Of a DNA stretch of 64,000 nt, positions 7,848 to 16,413 are shown piece by piece. The stretch comes from Bacteroidota bacterium (lineage in GTDB: Bacteria > Bacteroidota > Bacteroidia > Chitinophagales > BACL12). Location of the stretch: contig JADKEK010000004.1 of the NCBI GenBank assembly GCA_016718035.1, positions 186,001 to 250,000 on the forward strand, read 5' to 3'. Positions within the stretch are counted from its first letter, which is position 1. Each line of letters begins with the position of its first letter. A program made the position numbers and the translations under genes. Under the pieces are notes generated by a model. That model made no database searches. It was not told where the DNA came from and saw nothing but the letters and a program-made list of their open reading frames with translations.

Positions 7848-8312
7848 TTAATGATATTGCTCAGATAAGCTATTATATTCTTGACGAGTAACTCGAATCC
7901 CATATTGAACATGTACATTTGCAACAATTTCACCAATATCATTAGTAAGGTGATCTTTTAATCTCTTTTCAACAGATTCTAAAATATAGTTTGTTAGTCC
8001 GTTTTGGTGTGCTGCTTGATGACCCAATAAAAATTCATGCTCAGACCATTCATGGTTATACATACTTGACTCGATAACTACATGAACTGAAGCTTCAGGA
8101 AACACGGTAAATGTCTGTGCCCATCTTTTTAAGTCATCCGAATTATCCAATTCGAATTGATAAAATTTCTCTCCATTGACCAATTGCCGAAACAACTGAA
8201 CCGGCGCTTCATTTTGAATATCAGCTTCTATTAATTTAAGAATTGCAATACCTGCCGGAATATTTCCCATAGCAAAGACATCTTCAATGGTTTCGAGGTT
8301 ATATTCACTCAT
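7848..8312 (-). CDS. Hypothetical soluble protein
   Basis: 154 residues from the ATG at 8310-8312. A longer frame to 8471 would run through a terminator and into tRNA-Phe, so it is rejected. The protein is acidic with no membrane segment and no recognised domain; a His/Glu-rich middle (HEWSEHEFLLGHQAAH) is seen, but no complete metal site can be claimed. It is the last gene of the accessory region before the tRNA. Confidence 0.55.
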   Translation of the reverse strand: MSEYNLETIEDVFAMGNIPAGIAILKLIEADIQNEAPVQLFRQLVNGEKFYQFELDNSDDLKRWAQTFTVFPEASVHVVIESSMYNHEWSEHEFLLGHQAAHQNGLTNYILESVEKRLKDHLTNDIGEIVANVHVQYGIRVTRQEYNSLSEQYH

Positions 8313-8391
8313 AATAATTGGTTTATGTAGAAATGACTTTTTAGGGCAAAAAAAATGCAAATCTGTCACAATATCCGTCACATCGAAAGCT

Positions 8392-8430
8392 AAAAAAACC
8401 CTCAAAGTCAATGTCTTTAAGGGTTTTTTT
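8392..8430. terminator. Intrinsic terminator after tRNA-Phe
   Basis: An A-run plus CCCT..AAAG arm is matched by a CTTT.AGGG arm plus T-run around a short loop. The hairpin is flanked by A7 and T7, so it can stop transcripts from either side. It sits 12 bp beyond the tRNA 3' end on the minus strand, separating the tRNA from the island. Confidence 0.75.
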
Positions 8431-8441
8431 GATTTAACCTG

Positions 8442-8514
8442 TGGTGTGGGGCGGGATCGAACCGCCGACACAAGGATTTTCAGTCCTTTGCTCTACCAAC
8501 TGAGCTACCGCACC
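8442..8514 (-). tRNA. tRNA-Phe (GAA)
   Basis: A 73-base cloverleaf read on the minus strand. The D arm has AGCTCAGTTGGTAGAGC, the anticodon loop CTGAAAAT gives GAA (Phe), and the T arm is GGCGG-TTCGATC-CCGCC. The CCA end is not encoded (A73 is followed by CAGG). The acceptor stem pairs except for a C5/A68 mismatch. The 3' end points into the accessory region, a usual integration target. Confidence 0.95.
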
Positions 8515-8529
8515 ATTTTTCAACTCCAA

Positions 8530-8680
8530 TCCGCCTTTGCGAACCTTTGAAAATCTCATCCTCCTTACGTCGGTTGGATTTTCTACGGCTGAGCGGCCGT
8601 TTTTATTTGCGCTTTTAAAGGGCATGTCCGCCTCTGCGGACCAAGAAAATCTAATTCTCTTGCGTCGAATTGATTTTCTA
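8530..8680. repeat. Pair of related dyad-containing direct repeats
   Basis: Two imperfect copies of a roughly 55-base unit (8530-8585 and 8627-8680), about 97 bp apart. Each starts TCCGCCTYTGCG and contains GAAAATCT ... TGCGTCG or TACGTCG ... GATTTTCTA, so each folds as a hairpin with GAAAATC/GATTTTC arms. They fill the 194-bp gap between tRNA-Phe and the glycosylation operon. This may be an interspersed genomic repeat or a degenerate insertion scar. Confidence 0.55.
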
Positions 8681-8708
8681 AGGGATTGCAAAGGTACTGA
8701 TTTTGGAA

Positions 8709-11012
8709 TTATTTTCCAATTTTAAAGTTATTTACTACAAAATTACTGTCTGAAACCACGTGGTAGTAGGCGTTGTAGGCGGAATGGCGAATGAGTAGTT
8801 CGTCGAACCAGGCCTGACTGTTGTCGGTGCTTACCACTTTGATACGTTTTATGGAAGGGTAAATTTCAAAATTGTCGGAGGCTCTTACCCAATTGCCCAT
8901 CACATCGCAGGTTTGGGTGGGGGAAATGCCTAATTCTTTTACCATGTTACCCGCTTCGTTATAATAATAGATGGCTAAGTAGGGATAAGCAACCTCGCTG
9001 ATATCATTAGTGGCCCAGCAAGATGCTTCCAGCCAAATGGTGTCCGATATCGAAATAGCGAAATCTGCCACAGGAACTGCCTCACCCTTATTGTTTAAAG
9101 CTCCTTTGCCTAAAAGTACCCGCTCACTTGCCTGCCCGTCGAAGCTGTCATAATACAACACTTCCAAAGGTTTTTCCGCCTGATAAACGGTTCCGGTTGG
9201 CGAGGTAAATACTTGCAGACTGTCTTTTACCTGCAAATAGTCGTTTATTGCCAATGCAGGTCCTTTTTCTTTTATGGAGGACATGTCAAAAGCATATAAA
9301 TCGAAGCCCGCTCTGCTGCTGAATTTTGTTGCGTGATTTAAAATATAATTTTCACCAATTGTTTTAGGCCGGTCGGTGGTCATAATGACGAGTTTTTTTA
9401 ATGAAAATACCCCTTCAGTTGATTCTACTTTAATGTATGGATGTGCAGCTATTAATACATCATTAAATGTTTCCGATTGCGATGTGCGACTCATCATATA
9501 ACTTACTAATGGCAATCCGGTTTGATACGACAATTCCATTGCTTTTGGAAAATTGCCCCAACCGGTTCTGTCGATATATAATTTTTCTGATCCCTGAAAA
9601 ATGGAAGGCAAAAATAAAATGCCATCAAAATCATCAGGAGAATATGGTGTGCCGTTAAACATGTCGGCAAAAAAAGTATTTTTCCCATCATAGGGATTTG
9701 ATTCATTGTTAGTTTGAATTCCTTTTGCAGTTAAACTAAACCACGACAATCCTTCTACCAATAATAAAATAGTAAATGCGCTTAAAAAAGCGATGGCTAA
9801 TTTCGGATAACGTTTTTGTATCTTTTTATGTATTACATATAACAGCACCGAAATGCCAACTAAATAAATATAAAAAAACACCCAGGCAAATCTTCCCGGT
9901 GAACGAAACTGTTTTAAAGGTGTAAGTATATCCAACAAAAATTCCAATCCCAAATTAAATGGAATAGTCATTGAAAAAAGTAACATACAAATACCGGTAA
10001 TAAAAAACGCACCTAAATCTCCCGGCATTGGCAATAAAGCATTTCGCACTGAACGTTTAAACCATAACCTTTTGAAATAAATAAACAGGATAATAAATAA
10101 AAAAATAAATCCTGTATAGCCAACAAATGCATATCCTTCTGCATCGGCGTGACCAAAGTGAAATAATTTTTTTGCCTGATTGGTTAAGGTGCCATGTTTG
10201 GGGAGAAACACCGATTGGAAATTCGCTTTATATCTGAAAAATCCATAAGGTGTTTCAGGTCTGTCGTTAACCGGATCGGTAAAAAACATAAATAACATAA
10301 CTACAAGCAACGGTATTCCGGCAATTGCCAGTAATTTAATCGCTTGCATATATTGCCTTTTGTTTTTAATAAAAACAACACATGCGTGAAATCCCACCAT
10401 TAATGCGCCAATTAATACATAATACATATGTATAAATCCAAAAAAGGTAATGAGCAGAATGGTGAAAAAAATGGTAATTAGTTTATAATTATTTTCTTTT
10501 ACTTTAATTAATCGCCACCATAACCAGGGTATAAAAACGGCATATCCCAAAGCATAGTGTCCCCAAAAACGGTCCAATTGCGGTGTAAATAATCCAATAG
10601 CCAGCGCCATTATAGCGGCATACCAACCCGGTAATCTGTAATACGTTAAAATGCGAAACAGAAAAATAATACCAAATAAAATGGAGACAAATAATAAAAT
10701 ATTCAGAATGCCTACCGTGTAATTATGGATAGGATAAATATTGTTATCAATTAAATTTAAAACCCATGAAATGGCAGGCTGATTATCGGTATATACCACA
10801 TGTTCGCCATAAGGATAGTGCATGCCTGTAAAACGAGTGCCTTCATCATATTTCACAAACCAGGAAGGGGTAAAATTGTTTTTAGAAGCATCACCACCTG
10901 AGGACAACAGATAAGTGTTTGGGTGGAAAATAATTTTACTCCAAACCCCACAAATTATTATTATACTCATTACAATGAGTACTACCAATGGGTGTTTGCG
11001 TAAAATATGCAT
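8709..11012 (-). CDS. Large polytopic membrane protein, probable GT-C-type glycosyltransferase
   Basis: 767 residues. The first 430 or so hold roughly ten or more membrane helices. An early luminal/periplasmic loop carries GGDASKN and HYPYGEHV. The C-terminal third is soluble and beta-rich, resembling a carbohydrate-binding module. The architecture fits a lipid-sugar-dependent GT-C or YfhO-like enzyme, but the family is not recognised for certain. It overlaps the upstream GT2 gene by one base, and that operon supplies two polyprenyl-phosphate-type GT2 enzymes, supporting a role in glycosylation outside the cytoplasmic membrane. Confidence 0.65.
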   Translation of the reverse strand: MHILRKHPLVVLIVMSIIIICGVWSKIIFHPNTYLLSSGGDASKNNFTPSWFVKYDEGTRFTGMHYPYGEHVVYTDNQPAISWVLNLIDNNIYPIHNYTVGILNILLFVSILFGIIFLFRILTYYRLPGWYAAIMALAIGLFTPQLDRFWGHYALGYAVFIPWLWWRLIKVKENNYKLITIFFTILLITFFGFIHMYYVLIGALMVGFHACVVFIKNKRQYMQAIKLLAIAGIPLLVVMLFMFFTDPVNDRPETPYGFFRYKANFQSVFLPKHGTLTNQAKKLFHFGHADAEGYAFVGYTGFIFLFIILFIYFKRLWFKRSVRNALLPMPGDLGAFFITGICMLLFSMTIPFNLGLEFLLDILTPLKQFRSPGRFAWVFFYIYLVGISVLLYVIHKKIQKRYPKLAIAFLSAFTILLLVEGLSWFSLTAKGIQTNNESNPYDGKNTFFADMFNGTPYSPDDFDGILFLPSIFQGSEKLYIDRTGWGNFPKAMELSYQTGLPLVSYMMSRTSQSETFNDVLIAAHPYIKVESTEGVFSLKKLVIMTTDRPKTIGENYILNHATKFSSRAGFDLYAFDMSSIKEKGPALAINDYLQVKDSLQVFTSPTGTVYQAEKPLEVLYYDSFDGQASERVLLGKGALNNKGEAVPVADFAISISDTIWLEASCWATNDISEVAYPYLAIYYYNEAGNMVKELGISPTQTCDVMGNWVRASDNFEIYPSIKRIKVVSTDNSQAWFDELLIRHSAYNAYYHVVSDSNFVVNNFKIGK

Positions 11013-11731
11013 TATTTAAAATTTTTAAAAAATATGGTGATGAAATTTTTTGCTTCGGTAAATAAAATACCCAAACGCATGCTGCTAAAGTGTACATTTT
11101 CATTTAACTCAATGGGAACGGGTGTAATAGTTACTTGTTTATTTTTAGAAGCTAAAAAAATAAATTCTAAATCAAATAAATAACGGTCGATGGTGGTGGA
11201 AAGAAATAATTCCTTGCCTTTTTCATTAAATCCTTTTAAACCACATTGTGTATCGGCTACTTTTAAACGCAACACAAAACCGGTACATGCGCGTAACAAC
11301 TTTGAAATAAATCGCCTGAATGGCGGAACATGTTTATAATAATTTTTATTTTTTACACCGGCGGCAATATCAAATTGCGCACTTGTAAGCTGTTGCAATA
11401 GCGTTATTATACTATTTGTTGTATATGGAAAATCTACATCGGTATATAAACAAATTGGAGCATCTGCCGCTGCTACACCTTTGCGTAAGGCATAGCCTTT
11501 TCCTCTGTTTACCTGGTAATGGATATATTGAAAATTAACGAGATGTTGTTGTAATTGATTTATTTCACTCTCAGCAATTTGTTTGGTAGAACCATCATTT
11601 ACTAAAATTATTTTAATTGCTGTTTGAGGTAACAATTTTGAAAGTGCCTGATACGATTCAATTATGGCATTCACCCAGTTATTCGCCGGATTATAGCATG
11701 GTAAAACAATATCGAGTTTTGGTAAATTCAA
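11012..11731 (-). CDS. GT2 glycosyltransferase (polyprenyl-phosphate glucosyltransferase type)
   Basis: 239 residues, GT-A fold. The N-terminal strand is DIVLPCYNP, the nucleotide-sugar site includes VNDGST, the metal site is DVDFPYT, and DTQCGLKGF is typical of the ALG5/dolichyl-phosphate glucosyltransferase-like branch. It should load a sugar onto undecaprenyl phosphate at the inner membrane. It overlaps the downstream membrane protein by 1 bp and follows the other GT2 by 2 bp, so the three form one operon. Confidence 0.82.
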   Translation of the reverse strand: MNLPKLDIVLPCYNPANNWVNAIIESYQALSKLLPQTAIKIILVNDGSTKQIAESEINQLQQHLVNFQYIHYQVNRGKGYALRKGVAAADAPICLYTDVDFPYTTNSIITLLQQLTSAQFDIAAGVKNKNYYKHVPPFRRFISKLLRACTGFVLRLKVADTQCGLKGFNEKGKELFLSTTIDRYLFDLEFIFLASKNKQVTITPVPIELNENVHFSSMRLGILFTEAKNFITIFFKNFK

Positions 11732-11733
11732 AT

Positions 11734-12453
11734 TTATTTAAATAAGCCATAACGAATTATACAATAAATAGCCCTAACGCCATCTTTCCAATTTATTTTT
11801 TTTCCTTCAGCATAGGTGCGGCCGTAATAGGAAATTCCGACTTCGTAAATAGCAATATTTTTAACCTTTGCCAGTTTTTGAGTAAGCTCTGGTTCGAAGC
11901 CAAAACGATTTTCTTTAAGTGTAATTGATTGTAAAATAGAAGTACGAACTAGTTTATAACATGTTTCCATATCGGTTAAATTCAGATTGCTGAACATGTT
12001 AGATAATCTGGTTAAAAATTTATTCCCTATCGAATGCCAGAAAAATAAAATACGATGTGGTTTTCCACCCATAAAACGACTGCCATACACAACATCTGCG
12101 TTGCGCTCTACAATTGGTTTTAGTAAAATGTTAAACTCCCATGGGTCATATTCTAAATCGGCGTCTTGTACAATAGTAAAATCACCGGTTGCATTGGCAA
12201 TACCGGTATGTAATGCAGCGCCTTTGCCTTTGTTTTTTTCGTGGTGAAAAGCCCTGATATTTACTTGTGGATGTGCAGCTATGAAAGCAGCCAGGTTAGC
12301 CGCAGTATTATCGCGTGAACAGTCATTCACCACAATAATTTCCATCTCAATATCATGTATTAACTGCACATTACTTAATGTGGTTAAGATAGTGGCTATT
12401 GTTGCCTCTTCATTGTAGGCAGGGACAATTACGCTGAGTTTTTTTACCGTCAT
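11734..12453 (-). CDS. GT2 glycosyltransferase (polyprenol-phosphate mannosyltransferase type)
   Basis: 239 residues of the DPM1-like GT2 family: LSVIVPAYNEE at the N-terminus, VVNDCSRDN, the metal-binding QDADLEYDP, GSRFMGG and TDMETCYKL near the acceptor site. The predicted reaction is transfer of a hexose from a nucleotide sugar to polyprenyl phosphate. It has no C-terminal membrane helices, unlike GtrB or ArnC. It is first in the three-gene glycosylation operon. Confidence 0.82.
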   Translation of the reverse strand: MTVKKLSVIVPAYNEEATIATILTTLSNVQLIHDIEMEIIVVNDCSRDNTAANLAAFIAAHPQVNIRAFHHEKNKGKGAALHTGIANATGDFTIVQDADLEYDPWEFNILLKPIVERNADVVYGSRFMGGKPHRILFFWHSIGNKFLTRLSNMFSNLNLTDMETCYKLVRTSILQSITLKENRFGFEPELTQKLAKVKNIAIYEVGISYYGRTYAEGKKINWKDGVRAIYCIIRYGLFK

Positions 12454-12502
12454 GAGTTACAACGGTAAAAATAAAGGTTTTGGTTGTGATTGGAAAACGT
12501 AC

Positions 12503-13471
12503 TTATTGAGTTCCTCCGGTTTTAACGCTTGCAGATAGCGGTAAACGTATTTGGTAGGTTTCGCCTTTTTTAACTGTAAGCAAAGTACTTCTCAACCAAG
12601 GGTTGTAATACTTCAGCATTTTAAAATTGGTATTGTGTTTTTGAGCAAAGTCGGCAAGGTCGGTAATAGTACTATCCACTTTTACGGTTTGGTATTGCAA
12701 AGGATTATACAAATCGTCTTTGGTCAAAAAGAAACCATATTTCTGCGTGTTTTCAAATATGATTTTATAAGCCAGTGCGCGGAAAATATATCTGGACGTT
12801 TCCTCTTTCAGATATAAATCGTAATACGCATCTTCCTTTTGATAATTAACAGCTCCTTCTATTGCACCCATTCCTGCATTATAACTTGCGCCAGCCAATG
12901 TCCAATTACCAAATTTAGCATAGGCATCTTTGAGATATTTTGTTGCGGCTAAAGTTGATTTTTCCATATCATAACGTTCATCAACTTCTGCATTAATAGT
13001 TAATCCGTATTGCAAACCGGTGCCTTTTAAAAATTGCCAGTAACCATGTGCATCAGATGGAGAAATTACATTGCGCAAACCACTTTCGGCAATAGCTAAA
13101 TATTTAAAATCGTCTGGTATACCATTTTCTTTTAATATCGGTTCAATAACCGGAAACCATCTGCTGGCTAATTTTAAATTCTGAATCATATTAGAATGCC
13201 AGTAACCATTTACTGTTAATTCGCGGTCCAGTCTTTCACGCACTTCAATATCGGTTAGCGGAACAGGTTCGCCTGCAAACGAAGTGTTTTCAGGCATTTT
13301 GGCGGCAAAATATCTTATTGTGGTTACATCATCTGCCAAGGCTCGCAGCGTGTCTGTAGCAACTGCCACGTTTTCATTATTGGTGGTTTTGTCGTTACCC
13401 GATACAGCATAACCAATAAAAATGGCAACACCAACAAATGCGCCGATAAGGAGATAGTGAATTTTTTTCAA
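12503..13471 (-). CDS. MltD-like lytic transglycosylase
   Basis: 322 residues. An N-terminal signal anchor (about 5-24) is followed by an SLT domain (about 105-230): the catalytic glutamate is in AIAESGLR, with the DAHGYWQF and AGASYNAG motifs that define family 1 transglycosylases. A LysM-like segment near residues 268-318 (VKKGETYQIRLP at its end) may bind glycan. It cleaves peptidoglycan to 1,6-anhydromuropeptides in the periplasm. Confidence 0.85.
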   Translation of the reverse strand: MKKIHYLLIGAFVGVAIFIGYAVSGNDKTTNNENVAVATDTLRALADDVTTIRYFAAKMPENTSFAGEPVPLTDIEVRERLDRELTVNGYWHSNMIQNLKLASRWFPVIEPILKENGIPDDFKYLAIAESGLRNVISPSDAHGYWQFLKGTGLQYGLTINAEVDERYDMEKSTLAATKYLKDAYAKFGNWTLAGASYNAGMGAIEGAVNYQKEDAYYDLYLKEETSRYIFRALAYKIIFENTQKYGFFLTKDDLYNPLQYQTVKVDSTITDLADFAQKHNTNFKMLKYYNPWLRSTLLTVKKGETYQIRLPLSASVKTGGTQ

Positions 13472-13476
13472 AGCAA

Positions 13477-13980
13477 TTATTTTTTCTTAAAAACAGGAAC
13501 TGTTGAACATGGTTCTCCGTACATAATACTCTTAGCTACGGGACGTAATATTTTTGTTATTTCAAGATATGCATCCGGAGGAACCGGTTTATCGCTGCAT
13601 CCTTTAATAATTATTTTTTGCTCGCGAAAAGTTTCTATATCGATTGCCGCGAGTGTTTCTCTATACATTTGTTTAATCAAATCATCCGGAGTGCCCATTA
13701 CAATTTTTGCCGCAAAAGGTTCTGCTTGAGCAACTATTAACATCCACGCCCAATTCGGAATAATAGCATCTGCAGAGCAAAAAATGGCCAGGTATTTTCC
13801 GGTGTAATCTTCCCAATTTATTGCAGCCAATGCTTCACGAAAATCTTTTTCACGAAGAATCAAACCTTTAAATAAATAATCTTTCATGTCGAAGCTGACA
13901 ATACGTTTTTCGTCCGGAAAATAGGTTTCCAAATCGAAAGAAATGATGCCGCTTTGTGCTACTTTATTTACGAGTTCCAC
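13477..13980 (-). CDS. DUF2480 family protein
   Basis: 167 residues from a GTG at 13978-13980, giving VELVNKVAQSGIIS, which fits the usual start of this family. The TTG frame start at 14004 overlaps an exact TATATTTG promoter element (14002-14009) and is therefore unlikely. DUF2480 proteins are conserved across Bacteroidota and of unknown function. Landmarks are NKVAQSGI, LREKDFREA and CSADAIIPNWAWM. It has no membrane segment and lies 5 bp upstream of the transglycosylase gene. Confidence 0.85.
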   Translation of the reverse strand: MELVNKVAQSGIISFDLETYFPDEKRIVSFDMKDYLFKGLILREKDFREALAAINWEDYTGKYLAIFCSADAIIPNWAWMLIVAQAEPFAAKIVMGTPDDLIKQMYRETLAAIDIETFREQKIIIKGCSDKPVPPDAYLEITKILRPVAKSIMYGEPCSTVPVFKKK

Positions 13981-14001
13981 TGGTATTGTTTTGTCGATAG
14001 T

Positions 14002-14009
14002 CAAATATA
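14002..14009 (-). promoter_or_regulatory. TAnnTTTG -7 element for DUF2480 gene
   Basis: TATATTTG on the minus strand is an exact match to the Bacteroidota -7 consensus, about 22 bp upstream of the proposed GTG start and just downstream of the ppiD terminator. It supports a separate transcript and excludes the TTG start it overlaps. Confidence 0.5.
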
Positions 14010-14028
14010 CTCAATTCCGGGATAAAAA

Positions 14029-14081
14029 TTTCCCGCAGATGGCGCCGGCATTTCACTGCTTCTGACGAAATCTGCGGGAAA
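14029..14081 (-). terminator. Intrinsic terminator after ppiD
   Basis: A perfect 12-bp stem (arms 14029-14040 and 14070-14081, core CCCGCAGAT/ATCTGCGGG) around a 29-nt loop is followed on the minus strand by a T-rich tract. It ends the ppiD transcript 47 bp after its stop. Confidence 0.75.
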
Positions 14082-14127
14082 AATGTTCAGTGCCTTAAGC
14101 TCTAAACGAAAGTATCCTTAAAAAAGT

Positions 14128-14625
14128 TTACTCCCCGTATAAATATCGGTTGTCTGTTACCTTAGCCTTTTCTTTCAGCTCGTTTAACAAGGTTTGTCCC
14201 TGATATTTATTTTGCATGGTATAAGTTAACTGATTTTTGTTGATGGTATAATCAGAAGTTTCAGGAACCGGTGTAAACTCGATAGGAGCAACTACATAAA
14301 CACCACGAACACCTGCAACTACATTGCTGGTTTTGCCTATTTCGGTAGAGAAAACAGTTCCGATAACTTTTGGCTCACGGCCTAAAATTGGTGCATTTGG
14401 TGAACCGAAACTCGCATTGCGAACTGTATCCATCCTAACACCTAATTTAGCGGCAACAGCATCCATTGAACCTGCGCTCATGGCATCTTTAATTTGTTTA
14501 CCTAACTGCTCAGCTTTTTTCTCTTTTATAACTTCCTGCTCAACAATTTCTCTTACATTTTCTAAATCGGCAATACCATTTACGCGAACTTCTTTAATGT
14601 AAGCAACAATTACACGTTCACTCAT
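14128..14625 (-). CDS. PpiD C-terminal part, separated by an in-frame stop
   Basis: 165 residues as drawn from the ATG at 14625. It is in the same frame as the preceding gene and continues it: from residue 1 it reads as the post-rotamase part of PpiD (RVIVAYIKEVR, helical region, C-terminal beta strands). Only the TAA at 14650-14652 and seven codons separate the two. By itself the fragment has no signal or anchor and would not reach the periplasm. It is best read as the end of a single, interrupted ppiD. Confidence 0.65.
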   Translation of the reverse strand: MSERVIVAYIKEVRVNGIADLENVREIVEQEVIKEKKAEQLGKQIKDAMSAGSMDAVAAKLGVRMDTVRNASFGSPNAPILGREPKVIGTVFSTEIGKTSNVVAGVRGVYVVAPIEFTPVPETSDYTINKNQLTYTMQNKYQGQTLLNELKEKAKVTDNRYLYGE

Positions 14626-14649
14626 ATTAAAGAATTTGAATTCTGCTTT

Positions 14650-16305
14650 TTAAGCATCAAATGCCCAGGTAATCATTTCACGGGTATTTTCAATTCCCGG
14701 AACTTCATACATGTTTTTTGCAAGCGGTTGAGTAACACGTTTAAATAATTTGTTATCGATTACACCTTGTTCAAAATCTTCAGGAGTTTGATATTTTTCG
14801 TAGAAAGCAGTTGCTGCTTTTTCAATAGAATCGATAGTTTCTTTTCCGGCACTTATTGTTTTACTCATAAATGCTACGTTCACTAATTCTTTTCTATCAG
14901 ACATTTCGGTAATTTCAATTATTTGGTAACCGTTTGCAGTTTTAATAATTGATGTTTTACCTGTAGTTCCTGTTTCAAAGAAATATTTTTTGAACTCTGG
15001 AATATAATTCATGGAAGGTGTTGCCCAACCAATATCACCACCTTGCTGACCTGATTGTTGGTCGTCAGAATATTGTGCAGCAAGTGCAGCAAAATCGCCA
15101 CCGGTGCCTAACACAGCTAGTAGACTATCTGCTAAACCTTTAGCTTTAACGCTATCGCGTTCAGGGGTAATTCCTACCACAATTAAACGCGCTTTAACTG
15201 AATCGGGCATTGCGCTGCGATTTTTAATTTTTGCCACGCGATACATGCCACCATTTTCGAAAGGACCAACTAATGCACCTACAGCTTGAGCATAAATGTT
15301 ACTTACCACAGTTGAGTCGATACCTTGTGCATATAAATCGGTTCTGCTATAATAAGAATTACCGAATTTATCAGGATCGTCAGAACGTGCAATCATATAA
15401 GCTGAGTCGCTTTTAGAAGCGGCCATTTTAACTAAATTTTCATTTAATGCTTTTAAAGTTTCAGCACTGTCTTTTGCAGTTGGTAAAAATTCCCAACTTA
15501 CATATTCTACAACACGACCTTCAGTTTGTTTGAATTTATTTTTGTTTTCGTTGTAGTATTTTTTCAAATCCGCATCAGTGGTTGTAATAGTTGAGTCGGC
15601 AATTTGAGTATAAGGCAACGAAATCATGGTAAACGTACCACGTGTGTTAGAAACAGTATAGCTGCGTTTTGCTAACCATTCAGGAACGTATGCAGATTTT
15701 GTAAACAAACTCATGTATTTAGTTTGTTTGTAATCGCGTTTTGCCACTTGTTCACGAGAAACAAATTGGTAATATTCCTGGCGAGCCTGTGGATTGTTTT
15801 GCTGCGTTTCAGGGTTTGAAATATTTTCTACGAATCCAGGTAATACTGAAGGGTCATATTGACCGGTTTGTGAAAGGCCAACATAGTAATTTTTAATTAC
15901 CGGGTGCGGATCTGGGCCATAAATGAGGTTACTAAACTCATTTTCAGAAATAGCCAAACCGAGTTCACTCAGGTTCTTGTCGATTAATTTTTCATTAACA
16001 AAGTCGGTCCAAGCCTGTTCGCCAACGCTGAATTCAGTTTGAGGGTCAAGCTGAAACTGCCCTTGTTCATAGGCAATTACCTGATTGTTAAAAGTAAGGT
16101 ATTCGAGGATTGATTTTCCGCGGCGCTCACTAAATTCATCACGGGAAACTTCTTCGCCATCGATTTCGGCAAATTTCGGTGCCTTGTTTTTGTTAAAGAT
16201 ACCGGTATTGGAGTTGGTAGCATCCTGAAGCAGGAACATCACTAAACTCAGGGCTATCAAGCCTACGACTACCCATGAATACTTGCGGATTTTTGAAATT
16301 AGCAT
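14650..16305 (-). CDS. ppiD: Peptidyl-prolyl isomerase PpiD/SurA-like, N-terminal 551 residues
   Basis: Periplasmic folding chaperone anchored by one N-terminal helix (about 9-28, WVVVGLIALSLVMFLL). A SurA_N-like helical domain follows, then a parvulin rotamase domain at about residues 345-465 (GGDFAALAAQYSDD, GGDIGWATP, GYQIIEITE). It ends at TAA in ITWAFDA, mid-domain; the next in-frame 165 codons restore the usual length of about 725 residues. The interruption is a substitution-type stop (TAA where AAA Lys would fit), not a frameshift. A TAnnTTTG promoter lies 36 bp upstream. Confidence 0.88.
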   Translation of the reverse strand: MLISKIRKYSWVVVGLIALSLVMFLLQDATNSNTGIFNKNKAPKFAEIDGEEVSRDEFSERRGKSILEYLTFNNQVIAYEQGQFQLDPQTEFSVGEQAWTDFVNEKLIDKNLSELGLAISENEFSNLIYGPDPHPVIKNYYVGLSQTGQYDPSVLPGFVENISNPETQQNNPQARQEYYQFVSREQVAKRDYKQTKYMSLFTKSAYVPEWLAKRSYTVSNTRGTFTMISLPYTQIADSTITTTDADLKKYYNENKNKFKQTEGRVVEYVSWEFLPTAKDSAETLKALNENLVKMAASKSDSAYMIARSDDPDKFGNSYYSRTDLYAQGIDSTVVSNIYAQAVGALVGPFENGGMYRVAKIKNRSAMPDSVKARLIVVGITPERDSVKAKGLADSLLAVLGTGGDFAALAAQYSDDQQSGQQGGDIGWATPSMNYIPEFKKYFFETGTTGKTSIIKTANGYQIIEITEMSDRKELVNVAFMSKTISAGKETIDSIEKAATAFYEKYQTPEDFEQGVIDNKLFKRVTQPLAKNMYEVPGIENTREMITWAFDA

Positions 16306-16340
16306 ATTATAATGTCAGATTTTTATTGATATTGGGGTTG

Positions 16341-16348
16341 CAAAGGTA
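16341..16348 (-). promoter_or_regulatory. TAnnTTTG -7 element for ppiD
   Basis: TACCTTTG on the minus strand, an exact match to the Bacteroidota -7 consensus, 36 bp upstream of the ppiD start. Confidence 0.5.
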
Positions 16349-16413
16349 GTGGATGGGATGTGGAAAACAAAACCCAAACCCAATGTAGCCTTATTTTTAG
16401 CGTAAAAAGTTGG

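Noticed and set aside
8434..8691. An 85-codon minus-strand frame over tRNA-Phe
   Set aside because: It reads AVAQLVEQRTENP, the well-known false protein from translating tRNA sequence; the tRNA explains the conservation.
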